From assembly GCA_905221605.1 (NCBI GenBank), contig CAJNDS010000001.1, positions 2,959,749 through 3,023,748 of the forward strand: a DNA stretch of 64,000 nucleotides, written 5' to 3'. The notes below the pieces were generated by a model. That model was given only the letters and a program-made list of their open reading frames with translations. It was not told the origin of the DNA and made no database searches. The stretch's first letter is position 1. The number at the start of each line of letters is the position of its first letter. A program made the position numbers and the translations under genes. This DNA comes from Symbiodinium natans. Taxonomy: Eukaryota > Sar > Dinophyceae > Suessiales > Symbiodiniaceae. This document shows positions 21,550 through 61,100 of the stretch, piece after piece.

Positions 21550-23683
21550 CGAGAGCGGGGAGTGCCTTGTACGTTGGCTTGGCGGCGTTTAACAGGCAAC
21601 CATGGGCAGGAACATGCAAGAATCCGTAACAAGCTGGGAACCTGCCACAGGGTTCTTAAGGCAAGGGGGGTTCAAGACAATATGTAACCCAAGGTGCCCC
21701 GAATACCCCCCACTACTTTCTAAGGCTCCCTATAAGCTTTCCAAAAGCTCCCTAGGTACCTCCCTTAAGGACCCTATACGCTAGCCAACGTGCACCAGGT
21801 GAGGGCGACAAGCAAGTGGCTTGGACGACCTTTTAAAGCCTCCGGGCTTTCAGGAATCCAGAAACTAGGAGTCTAAACCCTGAACCCTAAAAGTTGAGGA
21901 AACCTTGACCCTAAACCCTAAACCCTAAACCCTACACCCGACGGGTTCAGGGCTCAGGGTTTAGGCCCAAACGGGAGGGAGGGAGGGAGGAGTGCGGTAA
22001 CCTGCACCCTACACCCTAAGCCCTAAACCCTAAACCCTAAGCCCTAAACCCTAAACCCTGAAAAACCTTTGGCCCCGGTTGCCTCATGCCACACCCAAGT
22101 TTAGGGTTCCAGGTTTGGGAATCTCCTGCCCTACGCACTTCTTATCCAATAGATGGAAAAGTTGAGCTTTTGGGGTCTCCTTGTTGTGTCGGAATCTAGG
22201 TTCCCAATATCTTAAATGCTCTCAAGGTCGAGCTTCCGCTTAAAGTTTTTAGGCTCTGGGGGGGGCGGGTGGGGCGGGTTGAGCTTCTTGAATATGAGCT
22301 GTTATATGTTTTGTCTTTAGCTTCTAAGCTTGTTTTCAGTGCTCTTAGGGTGTTGGGGAGTTCGAAAGCCCGAGGCGTCTAAGCCGAAAGGGCAGAAGCA
22401 TCACTGGAGCACATTCATTCAGTTTAGGGTTCAGGGTTTAGGGTTTAGGGTTCAGGAATCAGGGTTTAGGGTTCAGGAATCAGGGTTTAGGGTTTAGGGC
22501 TTAGGGTTTAGGGTGTAGGGTTTAGGGTTGAGGGTTCTGGGTGCCTGTCGCATTAGAACAACCAAGCCAAGGGCCCCAAATAAGCACGAGTTTAGAGCAC
22601 TGATCATCGAGTTCCTTCTCAAATCCCGAGTGCACCCTAAACCCTATACCCTAAACCCTAAACCCGAACTCCTTCTGAACCCTTTTTCACGAGCTTCATA
22701 GAAGATGCCCGAAGTACCTGCGAACTCCTGAAGTTGTTCTTACCCAGGGATGTGGGGATGTGTCTGCTTCTTGGTTCTGTTTCCCTGAACCCAACACCCC
22801 AAACCCTTTCGAGTTAGGGTTGAGATTTGAGAGTTTAGGGTTTAGGGTTTTAGGGTGTTAGGGTTGAGGAGCGGCCGTTAGGCACTTTAGGGCATAGTAG
22901 TGCTTCGGCCATGGCCCAGGGTAGGCCCTTATTCACTTTTTTGGTGGGTTTAGGGTTTAGGGTTTAGGGTTTAGGGTTTAGGGTTTAGGGTTTAGGGTTT
23001 AGGGTTTAGGGTTTAAGGTTTAGGGTCCTTAGGCCCCGTGTTTAGGGTTTTGGGTTTTGGGTTTAGGGTTTAGGGTTTGGGGTTTGGGGTTTGGGGTTTA
23101 GGGTTTAGTGTTTAGGGCTTAGGCTCCATCCCAGTACTTGTGAAGGGTCGATATTTGCAGGTACTCATTTGAATAGGACAATTTGTCTAGTTCGCATGCT
23201 GCTTCTGCGGCGGAATGATTTAGGGTGCACCTGATCATCCACCCTAAACCCTAAACCCAAAATCCATATTCTGAAAACGTTCCTCAGGCTCCTTAACAAC
23301 AGCCAAGAAAACCGTCAACTTGGTACCGAGGGCTTGTGTTGGGACTGATGTTGCTTTGCGAGCACCTCAAATCTGAACCCTTAAACCCGACATCTTAAAA
23401 CCTAAGCCTGAAACCTTAAGCCCTAAACCTTAAATCTTAAACCTTAAACCCCAAACCTTAAACCCTAAACCCTAAACCCGAAACCCTTTGCAAGGCGAGA
23501 GAAGGAATTTTGCCGGGGGCCTTGCGGCATGCTGGGCCCGGGCTTGCAGGGATCATCCGTGTTTGGGATTTAGGGTTTATATAGGGTTTAGGGTTTAGGG
23601 TTTTTCATATAGGGTTGAGAGTTTAGGGTTGAGGGTTTGCGGATTAGGGTTTCGCTCCCCGACCACGCTCCACGCCCCCGAAG
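21161..23683. other. Gene-poor intron or intergenic stretch
   Basis: Holds TTTAGGG/CCCTAAA arrays, a G33 tract (21518-21550), GGGA repeats near 21974 and variant arrays at 22420-22520 and 22949-23110. I see no supportable exon here. Confidence 0.6.
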
Positions 23684-23747
23684 ATCTGCCCTTGTCCACA
23701 TGAATCAGGGTGGCCCCGGGTGGTACGGCTTTAGGGACGAAACATCC
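23684..23747 (+). CDS. Possible exon, unrecognised
   Basis: The acceptor gcccccgaag precedes SALVHMNQGGPGWYGFRDET and a GTATAT donor. A further open block with an acceptor (gtcggcag, 23829) reads SARAPPTYSLEPEFRRREP. No family assigned. Confidence 0.35.
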
Positions 23748-24271
23748 GTATATTTGCGGACCCTGAACCCTAGAACCCCCCTAAACCCTTCGCATAAACC
23801 CATCTTTCTCTCGATCCTTCTGTCGGCAGAGAGTGCACGAGCCCCACCAACCTACAGTTTGGAGCCCGAGTTCAGACGTCGGGAACCCTAAGCCCTAAAC
23901 CCTAAACCCTAAACCCTTGGGCCAGGAAGTTGGGAGTCAAACTCACCAGGGGTCAGGGTTTAGGGACTAGGGTTTAGGGTGCAACTAGGGTTTTCAGGCA
24001 CTAGCTAGGGCACTTAACTCCCTATGTTCCTTAGGGTTTAGGGTTTAGGGTTCTACACCAGAGCCCTAAAGCTTGATCCTTAGGGCAAACCCGCTCAACC
24101 CGGACATCAAGCCTCCCAAAACCCTATAGTTTTGCTGCAATCTTCGTCCCTGTTTTTGTTGAGGTTCATTAGGCTTCCTGATCATCCCGAAACGGTGAGA
24201 AAGGGAGTAGGGATATGGGCGCCATGCTCGACTCGGGGATTGTGAGGGCTTGGGGTTTAGAGGTTTAGGGG

Positions 24272-24388
24272 TTACTACTGTTTGCTTGAGAACCCCCGAA
24301 GAAAATAAAGTGCAAATCCCCATCTTTCCCTTGTAAGGAGGATTAGTTTTGGGTTTTTTAAGGGGGGTTCTTAAGCCATTAGTAGTAT
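24272..24388. mobile_element. Inverted-repeat element, family F4
   Basis: Starts ttactactgTTTGCTTGAGAACCCCC; ends GGGGGGTTCTTAAGCCATTAGTAGTA. See the copy at 12929. Confidence 0.75.
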
Positions 24389-24899
24389 TCTTACCCTCTA
24401 ATCTTAAACCCTAAACCTGATAAGTATATTAGTAGGTTAGGGGTTGTAGGGCAATGGCCCAGCCGCTTTGACTCAAGCAGACAGCAGCTGTCGCTGTCAC
24501 GCATTGCTGAGGGGCCGAGCCTTCAACGCAGCTGGCCTTTGGGGGTTTTAGGGTTTAGGGTTTAGGCTTTAGGGTTTAGGGTTTAGGGTTTAGGGCCACG
24601 GGTATTGGGAGAAGTTTAAAGTGCTCCCATTTAGGGTCCCAGACTGGGAGCGTTGAAACGTTTTCACGCAGGTCCAGGATTGAGCCAGGCGTCAAGACCA
24701 TTGAGTGTAGAAGTTGTGCATGGCCTTCAAGTAAACCAGCATGGAGCCAAAAACAAAAACCCTACACCGCTGAACCCCTTCTGGCCCTAAAGCCGAAACT
24801 TCCCTAAGCCCCATTATCCGAAACCCTAAACCCTAAACCCTAAACCCTAAACCCTAAACTTCCCTAAGCCCCATTATCCGAAACCCTAAGCTCTCTCAG

Positions 24900-53580
<28,681 letters not shown>

Positions 53581-55130
53581 CACAAGAGTGCCCGGTGCTC
53601 CTTGTTGGATGTTGTGATTTTTTCGGAGGGGTGCACCCTCTCAGGCCCTCAACCCTAAACCCTCAACCCTAAACCCTAAACCCTAAACCCTGTGTTTTCG
53701 AGGGCTTTCGCGGGCTTTGGGGGTTTTGCGGGGATCAGCTTCTTAAACCCTAAGCCCCCCAAGCCTCTAAAGCCGCACAGAACCCCGAATCAGCCCTCAA
53801 AAGCCTAAAAACCTTAAACCCTTAACGACTACCCTTGAACCCTGAACCCCTACACCCTTCACCTGTAAACACTCAACCATTAAGGCTTTAAGCCCTCAGG
53901 CCCGCAAGCCCTTCAACCTTACCCCCTTAAATCCGAAACCCTGAGGCCTTTTGTGGACACTAAACCCTGCTAACTCCTGCAAACCCTTAATCCATAAACC
54001 CCAACTCCTGCAAACGCTCAACCTCCTACACCTTGGTACTCCGCGAACCCTTAAGCCCTAAAGCCTTAACCCCTTACGCCCCTTAGGCCCCTAAACCCTT
54101 AACCCTAGCCCTTGAGGCCTTAAACCCTTAACCCTGAACCCTAACCCTAACAACCTTTCTCAACTCCCTCGAAGAAAACCTTCTCAAACCCCCTTAAATG
54201 CCCTAAATACCCCTCAAGACCCAAAACGCCCTAAAGCACCCCAAAACACCCTAAAACCCCTTTGAACACCCTAGAAACCTAAAACCCCCTTTCAACGACC
54301 TAGAACCCCTTCTTCTCCCCCCCCCCCCCAAACCCTAAACCCTAAACCCTAAACTCTAAACCCTAAACCCTAAACCCTAAACCCTAAACCCTAAACCCTA
54401 AACCCTAAACCCTAAACCCTAAACCCTAAACCTAAACCCTAAACCCCCTTAAAGCCCCCAAACCCTCAAAAAGGCCGCCCAGCCGTCCACCTCCCGCCTC
54501 GGCGCCCTGCGGGACGCCGAGCTGCGAGGTGCCCACGCAGGGTTTGGGGATTGGGGTTTAGGGTTTAGGGTTAGGGTTTAGGGTTTAGGGTGTAGGGTGT
54601 AGGGTTTAGGGTGTAGGGTTTAGGGTTTAGGGTGTAGGGTTTAGGGTTTGGGGTTTGGGGTTTAGGGTTTGGGGTTTAGGGTTTAGGGTTGAGAACTTTG
54701 TCCCTCTTCTGATGCAGGCTGGGCACTTGGAGTTTTGGGGTTCAGGGGCTTTAGGGTGACTTTTTGGGCGTTGTTAGAGCATTTTTTTAGGTGGTTTTTA
54801 GGTGAGTTTTAGATATTTTTAGGGCTTTTGAGGGGATTTTAGGCCTTAGGACCCTGGTGTTTCCAGGCTTCGGGACACATCCCTTGCTTGTGGGGGAGGA
54901 GGGAGGGTCAAGTGAGAAGGCTATGGGGGTGTGGTTTAGTTTAGGGTTTAGGGGTTTAGGGGTTTAGGGGTTTAGGGGTTTTGGGGTTTAGGGGTTTAGG
55001 GGTTTAGGGGTTTAGGGGTTTAGGGGTTTAGGGGTTAGGGTTTAGGGTTTAGGGTTTAGGGTTTAGGGTTTAGGGTTTAGGGTGGGGTCTCCAAATTTGC
55101 CCTAAACCATAAGCCGAGTGTTGCGCGTAG
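53581..55130. other. FAH-MAAI intergenic or 5' MAAI intron
   Basis: Degenerate CCCTAAA-like sequence (53730-54310), an array of about 18 units (54327-54450), a unique block at 54488-54540, TTTAGGG and GTGTAGGG variants, and TTTAGGGG units (54945-55035). No promoter or terminator could be recognised. Confidence 0.6.
54488..54540 (+). CDS. Possible exon before MAAI
   Basis: Unique block between CCCTAAA and TTTAGGG arrays; one frame reads AQPSTSRLGALRDAELRGAH. It could be the MAAI leader. Low support. Confidence 0.3.
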
Positions 55131-55168
55131 GTTACTGGCGATCTGGGGCCTCCTGGCGCGTGCGCATC
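55131..55168 (+). CDS. MAAI exon: glutathione-site motif
   Basis: YWRSGASWRVRI; the family has Y-[FW]-RSSCSWRVRIAL. Acceptor tgcgcgtag; GTGCCT donor. Ser-Cys of the SSC motif is replaced by Gly-Ala. Confidence 0.85.
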
Positions 55169-58100
55169 GTGCCTCGGATGCTCACACAATGTATGGGTTC
55201 TGAGGACTCCGGCGTTTTGAGTTGGTAGGGTTTGGGGTTTAGGGTTTAGGGTTTAGGATTTAGGGTTTAGGGTTCGGGGTTCAGTTTCAGGACCGAAGCC
55301 CTAATACTCCACAGCCTCAACCCTTACGGGCTTACGGTTTAGAGCCTACCCCTAAACCCTAAACCCCAGCATTCACGCCCTAAGCCCTTATGGGCTTACG
55401 GTTTAGAGCCTCGCCCTAAACCCTAAACCCCAGCATTCGCGCCCTAAGCTCTTAAGGGCTTAGCTTTCAGGTCTAAACTTAAGGTTTTTTAGACCCTGAA
55501 CCCTGAAGGCGCCGAGCCCTCAGCCCTAAATCCTAAACCCTAAACCCTAAACCCTAAACCCTAAACCCTAAACCCTAAACCCTAAACCCTAAACCCTAAA
55601 CCCTAAACCCTAAACCCTAAACCCTAAACCCTAAACCCTAAACCCTACACCTAAACCCTAAAGCCCTAAAGGCCCCAAACCCTCAACTCGCTTCGGGGAG
55701 AATGGCGAGGCCCTGGCGCACCACGGGGTGAAGTTCGACAACAAGCCCGCATCCTGGCTGGTTTTAGGGTTTAGGGTTTAGGGTTTAGGGTTAGAAGTGT
55801 GCACCCCGGATCCCGGAGCCTTAAATCCCTAGGCCCCAGGAACTCCCGCGGCAAGCTCCCAGGTGAACCTCCTGAAGGACCAGCAGAAGGACCCGACCTT
55901 TGCCGCTCCGCTGTTAGACATGGTAGCCCAGTGGTACCCTTTACCCTTTTCTTGGTTGTGGGTTCCATTATAAAGTAAACAACCCCAAAAAGGGTGCCCC
56001 TATGATAACATGGTTACCTGGGCTACCAAGTAGAGGCTGTTGAGGACCCTGAGCCTCAGGACTGATACTCCAAGCCCATACCCCTTAAGTCCTTGCAAGG
56101 AGAATAGAGAGAAGTTGTTTTTTTACATAACCCCTAAACCCTGGGTTTAGGGGGCCTTATTCTCTTTCAAGGGCCATCTTTCGAAGATATGCCCCGAGCC
56201 TCTAGAAACGCTCAATCCCTAAAACACCGTCCGGGCTTCTTGCTTTACCCAGAGGCGCCAATCTCCCTGAATGGCACATGCTCCTTATATCATGCTCCCC
56301 ATTCAGATTCTACATTCTTGAGACGCGAAGCCCCAACCCTCAACTCCGAAAAGGCTTCGAAAAAGGGGGTGCGGAATTGCGGGAGGCTCGGAAGGCATTT
56401 TTAGTGGCGCAAGTCAGAGGCTGTTCTAGGCTGTTCTACGAGGCGGCTCAGGCCTCTCAGGGGTTTTAGAGGTTCCCAAGTGTGCCGAAGCCCCCAAATT
56501 TCCGACCCAGCTCTGGTAACTTATATGAGGTTGTTCCGAAGAAGATCCTGGGCTCTAGGGCCTCTACAAGTAGGGGCCCCCTTACTATACGAACTTTGGA
56601 GTTATAACCTAGATAGTAAGACTTGTAACCCAATTTAGGGCCCGTATGACCCTATTTTTTGCTAGGGGGCCCCTACTTGTATCCCAACCCTAAACCCCAA
56701 ACCCAAACCCCAAACCCTAAACCCTGACCCGGGTTTAGGGTCGAGGTGAAGCTTAGAGCTTAGGAAAGTGCGCGGGTCTTGCCCCAATTTCTGAAACCCT
56801 AACCCTCTCTCGACAACACCAACTCCCCAGGGTTTAGGGCTTATCATGGGCTCCCCTGCTACCCCCCCTATAGGGTTGAGGGTTTAGGGTTTTGGGCTAA
56901 GTAGGCTTAATTATGGGGGTAACTCAGGGGGGGTAACCTAGGGGGGGTAGTATAGTGGGGAGTGGTAGGGGAACCACTGAGCTTAGGGGTGGTGAACCCT
57001 GTGGTCCTCCAATAATAATTAGCTGATGATTTTAAGGCAGGCTTTAGGGTTTAGGATTTGGGGTCGGGGGTTTAGGGTTTAGGGTTTAGGGTTTAGGGTT
57101 TAGGGTTTAGGGTTCAGGGTTCAGGGTCTAGGGTTCCTTAGTTAAGTAGGGGGGTGTTGGGATCTTGGGTACCTGCAACTCCCATGCTAACCCTTGAGCC
57201 CTACAGGCTACATCCTCGAAAGCCCGTTGGGTGGTTGCCTGAGGTACAGGAGAACAACGCACTCGGTCAGGCAACAACACCATGCGGTTTAAGGTTTTAG
57301 GTTCTGGGGGCTTCTAGGGGGCTTCTAGGTAGGAGGCTTCTAGGAGTTTTACGGCTTTAGGGTTTCGAGGGGTAAGGGGGGGGGGGGGGGTTGCGCGCAG
57401 CATGCCTGAAATTCGTTTTTCGGGCAATGGCCACAAGTGTTGTTTTCTACGGGTTTTTCTAGGGTGTAAGATGAACTTAGGGTTTAATTCGGGGTGGGTT
57501 CAGGAAGACGTCTAAGCTCAGCCTAAGCCCTAAGCCCTAAACCCTAAACCCTAAACCTTAAACCCCAAACCCCAAACCCCAAACCCTAAACCCTAAACCC
57601 AACACCATAGAACAGCTTTTGCAGCTCTGTTCCCCAAAGGCATCCCCGAAGTCCCAAGGCCTAGACAATGTAACCCCTGAATCCTTAACCCTGAAACCCC
57701 CAAACCCTCAATCCATAACCTTGAAATCCTTCATTAGCCGTTTATCCCCACACCCTCAATCCCTACAGTAGCCCTAAACCCTAAATCATGAACCCTCATA
57801 ACCAAAACCCCTCGATTCTTAACCATGCTTGACAAAGCCCTAATAACCCCGCACTCTCAATCCGTAGCCCTAAATCCTAAATGCCTAACCCGAAACCCAA
57901 ATCCTTAGCCCTTATATCCTATATAAACTCTAATAGGTCCCCAGCTTCTCCTTCACTGATGCAGCGGGCCAGCGGCAGACCCTAACGTGACCTGCCGAAG
58001 GAAGGCTACGAGACCTAGGGGCGGGAATTCGGGGCTAAGGGCTTTTTGGGTCAGTTCTCTAAATTGTAGCCCCTTCTTTGGGGGGGTACCCTAATATCTA

Positions 58101-61100
58101 GGGGCCGCCTTAGTGACCATATGAGGGTTAGAGGGTAAGGTTTGGAGTGAGGGGGGGGGGGGGGGGGTGGGGGGCAGATGGCGACCTAGAAGGAGCATTC
58201 ACTACATAGTAGAGGCCAATATGTCGGATGGGCTTTGGTTCAGATTTTGGGTGCTTGAGGGTTTGAAGGCTTCTGTCGGGTCAGCTGTTATCGTCTGAGT
58301 CCGTGCCGAACCTTTCTGTAAACCCTGAGCTTGAAATCTGGCCCTCAACCTTACACCAATTTTTTCTGAGGCAGTCGATGGCGATCATCGAGTTCTTGGA
58401 GACTCAGCTGTTATGAAGTCGTAGAGGTCATATCTTTGGGTGCTAACTACTTGGAGGTTCATGGTACTTATTAATCAATTACAACTGTACTCACTTCTAA
58501 GCCCCTTAAGTGCCCTAATATGGTCATTAGTACGGTTATACGTACAGTTATAATTGGTTAATGAGTACCATGAACCTCCAACTAACCTGGGCTTCCAAGT
58601 ATGCCAAGAGTGCTTCCATGCCATTGACAAGCACGCACGCGCTCCTCGGAAAGTTTTACTTTCAAGCGGCCTGTGTCTCAACACGGGGTACCTTATTGGG
58701 GGCCTTCTTATCGGGGAATCCTACTGTTTTGGGACTATTAGGGGCCCCTTGTTTTTGCATACCCGCGTATAGGGTTTCGACCCAGCCTGAACCCTCCACA
58801 AATCACCTGCCAGATGCCTGGTTTGGAAGGATCCACTAAAAAGAGAGTGGGAAGAAACGTGCCATGGATCAGGGGAATCGGTTGCAGCGCCGACTGCTGC
58901 ATATATACATATAATAATGTACAATAATGCATACATATCAACATACATTTTACAGGGGAATTCTGTAACCCTAAACCCTAAACGCTAAACCCTAAAACTA
59001 CCGTAGTTTTCTTCTGCTCTGATTGCCAGCAAACGTGAAGGATGGAGCCCCATCAATCCACCGGCTCGCAATAGAGTGTTTGGATGTGATGTGTAGCTAG
59101 GTTTAGGATTTAGGGTTTAGGGTTTAGGGTTTAGAGTTTAGGGTTTAGGTTTTAGGGTTTAGGGTTTAGGGTTTGGGGCTTAGGGTTTAGGGTTAGGGTA
59201 TAGGGTTTAGGGTTTGAGGGTTTAGGGTTTAGGGTTTAGGGTTTAGGGTTTGGGGTTTAGGTCCGGGAAGGCAAGTTTGGCGAGGCTGCCTGCTCCTTTC
59301 CTCCTTTACCAGTGATTCTCCGGGGTTCACCAGAAAACCTATAAACCCTACAGTGCGAATGAGGTCGGGCGCAAGTCTTGGTTTAGAGAGAGAGAGAGAG
59401 AGAGAGTGAGAGAAAGAGAGAGACAGAGAGAGAACAAAAACCAAAAGAGAGAGAGAGAGAGAAAAAAAAAAACAAGAGAGAGTGAGAGGGAGAGCAATAC
59501 ATAAAAACATGAAGAGAAGCAAGAAAAAAAGAAAGAACGAAAAAGAAAGCAAGAATGAGAGAGAGAGAGAGAGCGTATAGAGTTTAGAGTTGCGATTAAG
59601 ATTCATTATATAGGGCCCCTAAGCCCAAAACCCTAAAGCCCTAAACCCTTAGACCCTGTTAGGGCCTGGGCCCTTGGACCCGAAAGCCCGAAATTGCCCC
59701 CCCCCCCCCCCTCCCCCAAATACCGGACTCGTAGGCAATTGTAGGGTTCCTAAGCTGCCCCCTTTCCCCCCGCAACTTGTCTTCAAGTAGCTAACGCATG
59801 AGGGAAAGGTGGCTTTTAGCGCGGAGAGTGGATTTGCCGGTAACTTGGGGAAGCTAGGTCTAGTCTACCATGCCCTCAGTCCCGGGCCCTGTGTAAGGAC
59901 TCGGTGTGTGAGCATGCACCTTTGATCCCTCCTGCCGACGGAACTGCCGAAGGCTCTTGGGGCTAGGCATCACGCCAAACACCAAGACCCAAGCTTGCTG
60001 TCAGACGGGTTGTGCATTTGAGCGCGCCACGATGGAATCCATTGCTTTGCCGCCTAAACCCGAATTCCTACCAAATATCCTGAACCCTAAACCCTAAACC
60101 CTGACACCCTATAAGTTCCAAGCCACGACGGCGTTCGCGCAATTTAGGGGTAAAAGTCGAGAGAGGGTTCAGGGGTTTTAGGGCCTGCGGGTTCTGGGCT
60201 CCTTGGGCTAAAGAGAGTAGTAGGGTGTTTGGGGGTTTAGGGTTTGGGGTTTTATGAACCCCAAACACGAAACCATGAAGTGACAATTAGAGGTGGCGAA
60301 AGTTACCTACTGGTTCCTAGTAGGGAATGAGGGGATTTGGTACCCTATATCCCCCGATTTCAATAGGGTACCTCATTCTCTCATTTTGTACCGAGATCAT
60401 TGGTTCCCCTACTACCCCCTCTATACTACCCCCCTAGATTCGGGGGTACCCTAAACCCGAAACTCTAAACCCTAAACCCTCCCTTAAGAACCCTAGCCTC
60501 TGTAGCCCCGTCCCAGGTTCGCTCCGCAGGGCTAAGGCTCTGGAGATCGCCGAAGCTCAGCCGAGTCTTCGTGTTGGGTTTTGGGTTTAGGGTTTAGGGT
60601 TTAGGGTTTAGGGTTTAGGGTTTAGGGTTTAGGGTTTAGGGTTTAGGGTTTAGGGTTTAGGGTTTAGGGTTTAGGGTTCAAGGACAGCAACTTCAGAATG
60701 CAAAGACGAGCGCCGGTTCAGAAAACTCAAACAAACGATGTCGACAGACACGTTTAGCTGATTTAGTGGGTTTTATGCGCAGCCCTTCTTTTACGGGACA
60801 CAGTTTCTGGTTGGCTGGGCAGCGTGCAACAGCTCAGCGTGTAGCAGCTCAGCGTATAGCGCTGCCGTCATCGGCGGCACTGGCATCACTTGCTCCATGC
60901 CAGGAGCTATGTTGAGCAGAAGGCGAGACTTGCTGAAACTTAGCCTCAAGGAGGCTGAGCAACAAAAGAGCAGAGACACGCATCAGTAGAAGGAATAGCT
61001 GCATCATACATCCGAGCCCATTTGAATAGAAACCCTAAACCGTAAACCCTCCTACGATCTAGAGCCATGACCCAAGGCCTATAACTAAAGTGCAAGCCCT

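Larger units (their letters stand above)
56032..57249. other. MAAI intron
   Basis: Contains open but unassigned sequence at 56189-56469, an F6 element, CCCTAAA variants (56690-56725), an F2 element and a TTTAGGG array (57062-57130). Confidence 0.6.

Noticed and set aside
59028-59095. DGAPSIHRLAIE resembling the DG..IHQSLAIIE part of MAAI
   Set aside because: It lies after the better QSMAIIEFL exon and lacks the family's QS; probably chance.
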